This document shows positions 24,243 through 34,350 of a stretch of DNA of 64,000 nt, in pieces. How positions within the stretch are numbered: the first letter of the stretch is position 1; each line of letters opens with the position of its first letter. Made by a program: the position numbers and the translations under genes. Source of the stretch: Solen grandis (taxonomy: Eukaryota > Mollusca > Bivalvia > Adapedonta > Solenidae); contig CM037785.1 of assembly GCA_021229015.1 (NCBI GenBank), positions 1,456,080 to 1,520,079 of the forward strand, in the 5' to 3' direction. The notes beneath the pieces are model-generated. The model was not told where the DNA came from. It made no database searches and worked only from the letters and a program-made list of their open reading frames with translations.

Positions 24243-27200
24243 TCTCCATCAAAAATAATTAGATTAAATAATTAAATTTGAAATTTTTTTATCATTTTTA
24301 ACATATACAGTTGTAATACAATATGTAATATAAAGATGGTGAACGTGTCCCACGGCATGGAACTTATACTACTCGTTAAAAAAATTCCTTTACTTCACTA
24401 TATATAATATACATGCTATTTATTCATACAAGTATAATATTTTTATCTTTTTCCACGTCTAGGATGCTATTCTGAAAGCAAACCACCGCACCAAGAAATG
24501 GATCGCCTATTCCGTAGTGTTTGGGAGTCTCGCAGTTCTCTCATTGTCCGCCATCTTGGTCGGACTGTACCTCTCCGGAAACTTGAGGAGAGAATCTGCC
24601 CAGGTGAGATAAATATGAGATGCAATATGGAGTTAATTTATTAGCATTTTCCACTTTTTCAGTGCGAGACTTGATTTTATTTCATAATTCGTATTGCATT
24701 ATTTGGTAAATACGAAAACATTATAAACTCAGGACTGAGTTACCAATTCATTTTTACTTTTTGTTATTTGATAATTGAGATGTGTAAGAATGTGTAATCT
24801 TTCTTTAGAAGCTTATTTCTTTATTTCCAGACAGAAACATTCTAAAAACCATTTTAGATATCTTTGTTTTAATGTAAAAACCCAACAAAATGAATCTTAA
24901 TGTCTGAGGTCAGTTCTATCATTCACTTTGGCAGTTTCCCACATATTCGGTTTTACAATTAGCGTGTATGTATGTCCACATGTCAAGGGTTGTATTTATG
25001 GCTGATCTATTTGTCAATTTGCTGATTGACTTGACAGACGATCATTATCGACAAGGTCACGGGAATAGGTTGGTTGTCAAAAACGTATATATATGTCCTA
25101 CATACATATACAATAAGGGGGATAAGAGACGATATATAGACATAAATACTTATTTAGAATTGTCAGGAAGCTCTATTTGTCTAGTTTTCAAACAAACATG
25201 TACATTATGGCAAAAGGTTGTGGGTTTAAATCCCTTTTGGGTAAGATGCCAGGTGCAAAGTACTGGTCCAACCCAGGAGCCGAGGAGAGAGATAAGTATA
25301 AGTTGCTTCCCAATCTACGTTAACCCTTTCCCTCATATAGACTCATTTTGACGCACTCAATAGGTACCACATAAAGCCTGATCTGCAGAAAACCACAGTT
25401 AAACCTTACCAAATTTAATTGTAAAATCCTCATTTCCAGACCACTGAGGAGCAGCGAACAGCATAAAACCTGATTAGCCTGCGAGTTACTCGCAGGCTGA
25501 TCTGGTTTTATGTTGTTTGCATAGGTCTTTTCATGGTTTCCTCAATGAGGGAAAGGGTTAAATAAATGTTTAACTGTGTTGATATAAATTTGTCTCTCAT
25601 AGATGGCCAAATCATCTTTTTTTATTGAACACTTGTTAAATAATGATGGCGTACCCCGTAGAGAACATAGTTTAACTTGTAGAATCATTTTTGTTGAAAC
25701 ATATTTACTTCGAATTATCATGTTAGTGTTTGACATTGCAAACACATTAAATATATATGATATATAGGTCATATGCTGGACACGGGAGTATGTGTAAATG
25801 ATTAAGCTATGTGTATACATGTATCAGGTCAATCTTGTCAATAGAGGGCCATATATTGGAGGACCTTTAAATAACTTCCATTGTCGTATAAAATAATCAC
25901 AAGTTTGACATGATATATACTTTTTCCTGGAATTTTATTCGAAGGCTATTGCTAGCTAATAAATATCAAGTCAGTGAAATATGATAATTGAGCGCTCTGG
26001 GAAGGTGTCTGATGTTCAGAAGTCACCGCCAGTAAAACCCTCCCCGGCAAGCACAGGGAGGGGTAATGTGTTTATGTAAACATGATGTCAACTCCATCCA
26101 TTCCGATCATTGTCACTTGTCACCAGGTCGTGACCCGATCCTGAGACAAAAAACGCCACTTCCAGTGGGCAGGTTTTACACACTTTAGCAATTAGGAAAT
26201 TGCTATTGTTTTTCAGATAGGGTTTTTCAGTGTTCGTAAGTAACTTAATTGAGAGGACTTTCACGTCCCATTCTTTGTTTATAGATTCAGTATATTTCAT
26301 AGTTTTCACAGAACAAACGCCAACGCACGATAATTTTACAAAAATTTCAACGTGTTCAAATTTAGCGGGTTTCTATCATAAACCTCGAGGTGGGGCAACG
26401 TAATCTTTGTTCATGCCATGGCGAATGCTGTACAAAAGTAATAAAATAGAGAACATTTATACCAGCCGTGCTTTAACGGGTTGTGACAAGTATTCTTTGC
26501 TCACAGTGATTTAGTTAATGCCACATAACGTGCATATCCTAGTGGTCATAAACATACTTCACGCGCCTCACTGTTCCGTGTTACATAAACGCTTTGCCTG
26601 TGACAATTGAAAAGTGGTTACTATATTTAGAAACTAGTGATGTCACGCGCGTTGACATAACTCACCGCCTTTGAAGTACGCGTGATAAGTCAGGAAAATA
26701 TTGCATTTGTACGGCACTTTCGCATACGCTGTTAAAATCTTGAAATAATGAATAGGATATGCTGGGACACAACCAGAAAATGAAAAGAGGGAAAATGCCA
26801 TATATGATGACTTAAAAAACATAAAGTAGATCGTTGTTTTTTTTTTTGTTTTTGTTTTTTTGTTTTTTTTTATTTCAAACGCTCATTTTTCTTTGATTTC
26901 ATTTCTTTTTTTTAAATAGACACAGTGCTGTAAAAGTTATGAGCTTCTCATACTTAAATTTATTTAAATTTGAACGTTTCACATAACACAATTTATGGCT
27001 AAGTGTATATCTACGTCATAACACGAATAAGCATACTAGAAACGACTGCAATTAACATCTTTATTCAAATAAATCTAGAACGATCTAGATGTAAATGATG
27101 TATTTTCCTTGTTCTAAAATGATTTAACTTTCAAGTAGTGATTTGTCATCCTAGGTGACCTGGAAAGCCCCTTTTAATGAATTGTCGGATGTGCCTGACT

Positions 27201-29296
27201 AATGCGTATTTGTGAAACCACCAAAAACAATGTAGCTGTCACTTTTGAATAATATATAATGGGCCTTACGGATAATTTTATTAACGCAATGACAGATTCA
27301 TGACTGAGAATGACAGATTGCTTGAAAACATTTCATAGCATCCAATGAGGTGTTCTTTTCTTTTCACGAGTCTACTTTATACGGACGTGTTGATCTCATG
27401 CTTAAATGAGCTATCTAATGTTCTAGGTAAAAGGGTTGAAATTACAAAGGCACATTTCATTAATGTTGAGACTGAAAGGATGTCATGTTTCACACGTGAA
27501 ATCATGGCTTCAGATGCACATGATTCCGAACAAGGACACAAAAGAAGAGAAGTCATGATTTTGAAAACAACCACCTTTGAAGCGTTAAGACTCGTGTATT
27601 AGGATAATACAAGTATTAGCTGGTGTGCGGTGTTTTACACAATCATTCGTTTTCTATTCATTTTGGTGACAAATTTTTTATATCTTTTTTTTTAATAATT
27701 GTTTTTCATGTCTTTTCCTTTAGAAGTAATAGTAGCAGTATCAGAAGCAGTATATGAGGCAAAAAGAGAAAACATGTAGGAGTAGTATAAGTAGTGTGCA
27801 GCAGAAAACATGTAAATCGGGTTTATAGAAACATGTAAATTGCCTTGAGTTCCCATCATCATCCTAACCATCATCATCATTAACGCCACCATTATTATTA
27901 TTACTATTATAATATTAACTATTATTATTATTATTATTATTATTATCTCCAAAATAAACCTCTGTTCCAGCAGACGGCTCCAGGCAGTCAGTATGGCCAA
28001 GGTGATGCACTGACCGGCGGCTCTATGGGAGGGGGTGCTGGAGTTAAATCTCTGGACGGAAATCTGAACACTCTTGTAAGAATTTCGATATAAAAATGTA
28101 TATCTATATATCATATATATCTATCAAGCTATCTAATGAATTCACTTTATTTGTTTAATTGTGGAGAAATGAAAAGGAAATGAGTTGTGGCAAAAAAGTA
28201 GCCAAAAGTCTACATAGTTTAAGTGTTTCTTTTCCAATCGTGTTATCATTATTTCTATATGGCATATACTCATTTTTATTTATTTTCTGGATGTCAATTA
28301 TTTCAATTTCCTCGCGGAGAAAACATTCAAGTATTTCTTATACGATTTATTTCAGTAAACCTCATAAGATCATTTATTTATATTCACATTTGTGTTTTTG
28401 CAGGGAGGAAGTATTCCAACCACAGTCCCGCCTACAGTTAACCCAGCCGTTCTTCTTGCTGCAAAGGAATCTGACATTGTTGATAATGTGCTTGACACAG
28501 CAAACGATATTGCAGATAATGTCGGTGATGTGGCTAGTAATGCTGTCGATGGCATGAGTGATGCCATAGATAATGTATTAGACAATACAGCGGATGCTGT
28601 TGAAAATGCTGCGGAATCTGTAAGTGACACACTTGGTGACACACCAGATATTTTCGAAACATTAGCTGATCATGCAGAAGAAATGGTAGAGCAGAGAAAT
28701 GAGGTGGCTGATGACACTATGGATGCCTTTGAAGATTTAACATCAGACATTCAGGACTTCATAGAAGATGCTGGTGAAAGGGCAGAAGAAAATATAGAAA
28801 ATATCAATGAGATCATGGAGGATATGAATGAAGGGGCTGAAGATAATCAAGAAAACATACAAGACGCCGTTGAAGATTTATTTGATGATTCCGGTTTTGA
28901 AGATAATATAGAGGATGTAAATGATTGATTTGAGGACGTATGACGTCAGTGAAAGTGCAGATGATAGCAATAACGACAATGATGATGAAGATGATATTCT
29001 CGATGATGTTTTAGATGACGTTGACGACGACGACAATGATGATGATGATGATGATAATTATGATGATGGTGATGATGATGATGATCACGACGACGAAGGC
29101 GATGATGATGAAATGGATGTTAACAACCCAGATTTGATGACAATGATAACGATTTAATTGATGATATGGTAGACAATGTCGAAGATGTTTTAGACGACGT
29201 TTTAGACGGTAAGCCAAAACTTTCATATCTTTCCTTATAGATATGTTTTCATATTTTCTTAGTCAGCTAGTTAAAGATGGAAAAATAGCGCATACA

Positions 29297-29342
<46 letters not shown>

Positions 29343-32031
29343 TTTTTATATGCCAGTCGAAGACGGGACGTATTATGAATTCACCTGCGCCTACCGGGCG
29401 GGCGGACTGGCGGCGTCCAGTGATGTCCGCTCTCCAACTCAAACAAATGTGAACCGATCTTTACCAAACTTGGTCACAATTTATATGGGCACAATATATC
29501 GGTTCCCTTTGATAAATCTAGATAACCAACTACTCCGGAATTATGGCCTTTGAATTGATGAAAAATGGCCAAGTTAATAGTGTCCGCTCTCTAACTTGAA
29601 TAAACGTGAACCGATCTTTATTACTGGGTTTTTCCTTTAATTCCCCTTAATAACTATACATTAAATGATAAAAAATGCTAAGTAAACAGTGTCCGCTCTC
29701 TTACTCTATCAAACATATAACGATCTTGTCCAGACTTGGTCACAGTGTGAATGGACACAATATCGTAACCAGGTTTGATAACAAGCTAAAATATATGGGA
29801 CGCACCAGAGTTATGACCCTTAAATTAATGGAAAAATTTCGAAGCTAACGGTGCCTGCTTTCGAACACTGACAAATGTGAATCGATCTCTACCAATTTGT
29901 CACAATGACACAGTAACTCAATCGAGTTTGAAAATCAATCAGAATTTTCTACTTTAGATAAGAGTAATGACCCTTGATTTGATAAAATGGCAGGACCGGG
30001 CGTTTTTTTTTTTTGCGATAACCAGCGCTCATTTTTTTTTTTTTTTTGTTTTAGGGAATTACAAATACAATTATTTTTAATCCCGTATTGATGAATCGAT
30101 TAATTATATTTTTCATTTTATCCGTGTTTGAAAATACAGGCAACCAGATTTCTTCTGTGGGCGATGCTATGCAAGAAGCAAGTGATGCTGTTTTAGAAAA
30201 TTTTGAAGAACCTTTAGGTTTTGCTAGCGAGATTGCTGAAGACACTTCTAATGTGTTTTCTGCTCAGACTGAATACCTCTTGAATTCAGTATCAGATATG
30301 AATGAAAACGACATGGAAGAGGTAGGTTAAGAGACTGCAACGTCTTTTGGAAAAACTTATATGGCATGAGTACTTCGCCTAAGATGCATGATTGGCATTG
30401 GGGGTTTTCACCTTAAATGTCAGAAAAAGTCAAACGACTTGGACTTTAAATTGTAGATGTAGCATATACATCAACGCATGATAGAGCGCCTTTAAATAAA
30501 CGAATTTAACGGATAATAGACAGTTTTGCTTTGACTTTATGACGGAAAATCAGAAAAGCATGAACAAATATCAAAGCATGAAAAGCCTGCACTACAATGG
30601 ATGCGAGCATGAAATATATTTATGATAATGTCGTAATGTTTTTCTTTGTATTTTTACTCGCCAAACGGTATTGGAGCCTGCATCTACAGCAATATTGTAA
30701 TTGCGACCAAATTTTGTTTTGTTATATGCTTTCAATTTGTATGTAGAATTTGCAATGTTGTTTTGAATATATATACATGTACCACAAAAAATCATATTGC
30801 ATGTAGTTTTGCAGTTTTCAGATCACTCTTTTATTATTTTTGTTAATTTCTATGGATTTCTGTAAATAAATCAGTTATAGACCCTAGTATTTTGAAAGCA
30901 TTTACGGATTTTGATAAAAAAAATTACACAAAACATACTGTTTATTCCATCACAAAACACATCTGTAAATACAATTATAATTTATCCTATAATACTTAAT
31001 CACTGTTATGATTACATGCGAAAGCCTTATGTTAAGGATGTCATACATGATTACATGCGAAAGCCTTATGTTAAGGATGACATACATGAAACATGTTGTC
31101 AAACTACTAAGCGTTTTTAAATTGCTTATATGATAGAAATTTAAAAAATCCAAAACCAAATAGATTTGAATAAATAGACTACTGATGTGACTCTTACTCG
31201 TGTATATATGGTTTTATTTCCATTTTAGATGATGAACTAGGAGACATTATGGATGCTGATTCTGATAGCGATCGTGACACTTTAAGCGACTCTCTGAATT
31301 TTGAAGACATGGTAGAAGACCTTGGTGATAAAGTTGACGCCGACGGTTTGAGTGAACTTGCGAGCAACATGAAAGATTTTGCGAGTGATACAGCGGAAAA
31401 TATGAAAGACACATTAGAAGAAATAAGCGATGGTGCTGAAATGGGTATTGCAGATGCGGTCGATGATTCAGATATGGTATTACCATCCCTTGATATTGAT
31501 GGTTTTAAATATAAACAAGAGATGGAACTTCCAAAGGTAGAAACATCAATTGATCTGCCAACATTAGACGATACTGTTCCTGAAGCACTTAGTGATATAG
31601 AGTTTCCATCACTAAGTGATTTCGACACCAATTTGCCAGAAATGGACTCCCATTCTTTAAGTGATGAATCAATTTTCCAGGATGGACTTCTTACAGGAAG
31701 ATCTGGTGACTTTATAAGTGACATGGAATTGCCGTTTTCAGATCGACCCTTTGCGGATCTGAACCTCCCATCCATTTCTTTGGACTCAAATATCATGTCC
31801 GACTCTGGTTCAACTTTAGACCAACATATTGTTCGCCAAGATTCGCAATCGTCTGAAAGTGAAGATGACGATGAGGATACTGATGGCGGTTCTAGAAGTA
31901 GTCAAATATTTACGTCCATGACAACCTCGTGGTCAAATGGCCAGTCATCGTCTTCCACGTGGTCAGATATTCCAGATTCGGGGTTCTTTTCCATAGGTCT
32001 TCCGACTTTACGTATTTTTGAGGATCATTAA
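23371..32031 (+). CDS. Acidic type II membrane protein with 11-residue repeats (novel, six exons)
   Basis: Exons: 23371-23463, 24463-24603, 27971-28075, 28404-29208, 30140-30325 and 31229-32031. Most junctions use GT/AG and agree in phase. The ATG has A at -3 and an in-frame TGA two codons upstream. About 710 residues. Residues 1-43 are polar and end in RTKK. Residues 44-68 form one hydrophobic segment (WIAYSVVFGSLAVL...), with no signal peptide before it, so an N-in type II anchor is likely. A short Gly-rich linker (exon 3) follows. Then comes a long Asp/Glu-rich part with only three Lys/Arg in the first 171 codons of exon 4. Five tandem 11-mers occupy residues 140-194. The C-terminal exon has recurring LP-x-hydrophobic motifs and acidic Ser/Asp tracts, with no cysteines seen. 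Reading through exon 4 requires two compensating 1-nt shifts (see findings). A shorter isoform could end at 28928. AATAAA signals lie at 32102 and 32364. I do not recognise the family; a role in mineral or ion binding would be speculation. Confidence 0.75.
24211..24242. repeat. (GA)n microsatellite in intron 1 of the acidic gene
   Basis: Uninterrupted gagaga tract, about 220 bp upstream of exon 2. Confidence 0.95.
25215..25319 (+). mobile_element. SINE-like repeat, family C, copy 2
   Basis: gttgtgggtttaaatccctt, then caaagtactggtccaaccca and an end at cccaatctacg. A TTAA MITE is inserted immediately after. Confidence 0.65.
25320..25561 (+). mobile_element. TTAA-flanked palindromic MITE, copy 6 (intron 2 of the acidic gene)
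   Basis: Full-length copy with TTAA on both sides. It abuts the 3' end (caatctacg) of a SINE-like fragment on its left. Confidence 0.9.
27885..27946. repeat. (ATT)n microsatellite before exon 3 of the acidic gene
   Basis: Two att/tta tracts separated by actattataat, ending about 25 bp upstream of the exon 3 acceptor. Confidence 0.9.
28482..28646 (+). repeat. Five tandem 33-bp units encoding 11-residue repeats
   Basis: Within exon 4 of the acidic gene, five contiguous 33-bp units each encode an 11-mer. The pattern is [D/E]-[N/G/S]-x-x-D-[T/V/A]-[A/I/V/L]-x-[D/N/E]-x-x, for example DNVLDTANDIA and DNTADAVENAA. The DNA units have diverged while the spacing and Asp positions are kept, which suggests selection on the protein. 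An 11-residue period is typical of amphipathic 3/11 helices, as in group 3 LEA proteins and exchangeable apolipoproteins. The comparison is structural only. Related 11-mers recur in exon 6 around ASNMKDFASD and AENMKDTLEE. Confidence 0.8.
29299..29341. repeat. (GT)n microsatellite in intron 4 of the acidic gene
   Basis: About 21 GT dinucleotides, about 90 bp downstream of the exon 4 donor. Confidence 0.95.
29340..29995 (+). repeat. Intronic tandem-core repeat (intron 4 of the acidic gene)
   Basis: About four degenerate units begin gtgtccgctctcyaactyraa and contain cgatctttaccaaacttggtcaca. They start near 29424, 29580, 29689 and 29851. The lead sequence after the (GT)n is GC-rich (ctaccgggcgggcggactgg). 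The layout matches the other hairpin-led families, though no clear opening hairpin was found. Confidence 0.55.
31010..31087 (+). repeat. 39-bp direct tandem duplication in intron 5 of the acidic gene
   Basis: Two 39-bp units (gattacatgcgaaagcctta...) differ at one base. The frame is open across both and would encode 13-residue repeats (DYMRKPYVKD...), but no acceptor or donor was found next to them. Confidence 0.85.
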
Positions 32032-32101
32032 TGTACCAGTTTCCTTTTTCGTTTTTTTTTTTAGGAGATCTACAAATCTTTATTATAAACATTAACTTTA
32101 T

Positions 32102-32107
32102 AATAAA
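32102..32107 (+). terminator. Polyadenylation signal of the acidic gene
   Basis: AATAAA 71 bp after the stop codon. A second AATAAA is at 32364-32369. Confidence 0.6.
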
Positions 32108-32369
32108 ATGATCGTAATTAAAGGAATAATATATGAGAACTAAAATTTTATGTGCAATTATACATTTATGAATGTAAATAGTTTTTGTATCGTTACAGTT
32201 TTTCTACGAGCTGCATGGTGCTTATTATGTATATATATGCCATTGTTTGAATGAAAACATTTTCCACGTATCTGTTGTTAATATTTAAGGGTGATTTACA
32301 AATACCAACTATTGTGAAGAGCATTTTGACCCAATATCACAAAAGAACAAGAAAAGAAAGTGTAATAAA

Positions 32370-34230
32370 ATGATACAAAAGGCCTTAGTAATTCGAAAAA
32401 GGTTGCTCAATGTGCTTCGATACTCGTCGTATTAGACCGTTTGACTGTAGGCCTTTTTATTTTGTAAAGGTTATTGTTTGTGATTTTCTTTCCTTTTGTT
32501 TTTTCAGGCAAGGGCCGTATCCACAAAGCATCTTAATTTTAACTTTGCACTTAAGTGAAAGATCAGGGTTTTTTTTAAGAGAGTATGTCTGTTTTACCAT
32601 ATTTAAAATAACGCCTTTATTTGTAATCATAATGGAATATATTGTTCCCTTCGTATTGAAAAGAATGTCTGTTTCATTCAATACTTTATAGTTAAGTAAA
32701 CATATTTTGTTAATTTTACACGAGGTTTCCCCCCCCCCCCCCCCCCCCCTTCTCTCAGGATATTGTGAACGAGGTCTGACACGGTGTAGACTGGCTTATT
32801 TTTGTGGTGGGGGTGAGCAGTTCTGTGAAGTCGTTAAATGTCGTATTTTTAGATCATGTTTACGTATAAACAACAGAGCACAACCTATATTGATACATAC
32901 CATGATCTTAACCCTTTACCTCATACAGAAATTGACATTAAGTCATAAATATGTATATGAATATTCATGAGATAAAGAGTTAGCACAATGAAGATTTTTT
33001 TTTCATTCAACTGCACACTATACTGCGAAAGAAACCATCTTTGTTTGTTAAAAGGAATTCCTGTAACACAAATTATTTCGGATTTAAGATTAACTTTGAG
33101 TTTGACTCCTGTTTTTCTTATTCTAGTTTTAATAATAAAATGCCTTTCTAGGAAAATATCCCTATCTCTGAAACTTAGCGGAGTGTCCACCTTTTAAAGT
33201 GTTTCGCGCTGGTAGCAAAACGCTGTTGTGATTGACTCAAATAAAGTCTTCGAGATGGGGTCCTTTGTTAGGATTGCTTGTTTCTTTACAATGTGAAGCT
33301 GGTCTTCAATCGTCTAGATATTCCTCTACTGCCTCGGTTACCTATCTGATGAATGAATGAAGTTTGCTTGGACCCGAAAATTTACTTAGTATATATTGTC
33401 TTTTTATATTTAAAGTATGTCTTTTTATATTGTTTTAAATATACAGGAAATATCGAAGAAAAATATTAAATATTCTTGGTTAAGAAAAGTGTCACCTATT
33501 TATTGCTTAAAGTAATCCATCAGTCATTTTATTATAATCATGGTCCTTCAGATGCTTAAAAAAGACCTCAGTGCAGATGCAAGTATCCGTTGACTTTGGG
33601 TTATAAACTTTTTTGCTCCAAGTCTGTAAAGGCTTGCATTTACTATAAAATTCCCATGATCACTGGATGGATAATGGTCATAATTTAATGATGGATGGAT
33701 TACCTTAAAGATAACTGCATGAAAAAAAATATTTAAAAAACAACAACTAGAAATTTCTGGAAATATTAAAAAAAAAATCGAAATAGGATTTTCTTAATTT
33801 ATTATATTATGAATGTATGTTTCATCTTTTAATAAAATATTAAATATGCTAAATCATGTGTCACTGTGTCTAATTTGAAAACCTCAGCTGTCACTCTGTA
33901 ACATTCCTGTATATCAACTTAAAATTTAAAAAAAAAAAAAAAAAAATATTATAGCGCCAGCGACCCAAAGTCCTTGACAAGCGTGATATACCAGAGCTTA
34001 ATACACAGTCGCCAACATGCACGTATTTGAATGAAAAGGACTATTTGAAAACAGATACATGCTGTTCACAAAAACTACAAATCACAAAATATATACGCAT
34101 TTTCTCTTTAAAAAATGGAGAGGAACAATTGTAAGGCGACAGGACGTTGATTAATTACATAATTCAGAAGCATGTGATTAGATTAATCATTATGAAAACT
34201 ACATATTTTTGTGGTATGCATAACATTATA
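32370..34230. other. Intergenic sequence between convergent genes
   Basis: Between the ends of the acidic (+) and discoidin (-) genes. It has a poly-C tract, several A runs and a worn TTAA-type foldback at about 32910-32985 (aaccctttacctcata ... tgagataaagagtta). No exon seen. Confidence 0.5.
32730..32749. repeat. Poly-C tract
   Basis: About 20 consecutive C in the intergenic region after the acidic gene. Confidence 0.95.
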
Positions 34231-34236
34231 TTTATT
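34231..34236 (-). terminator. Polyadenylation signal of the discoidin gene
   Basis: AATAAA on the minus strand, about 115 bp after the stop codon. Confidence 0.55.
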
Positions 34237-34350
34237 ATCCATGACAGTTAAACATCAAATCTACCATAAAAAATGAAACACCTGTCAGTCCAAAGAGGAT
34301 AAATTATGTGCTCCAGGAAAAATAATCTACAATTTCGGTTTAAACTATAT

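Noticed and set aside
28921..29157. Separate small Asp-rich gene
   Set aside because: It lies within exon 4 of the acidic gene, shares its DDVLDD motifs, and is best explained as the shifted middle of that exon.
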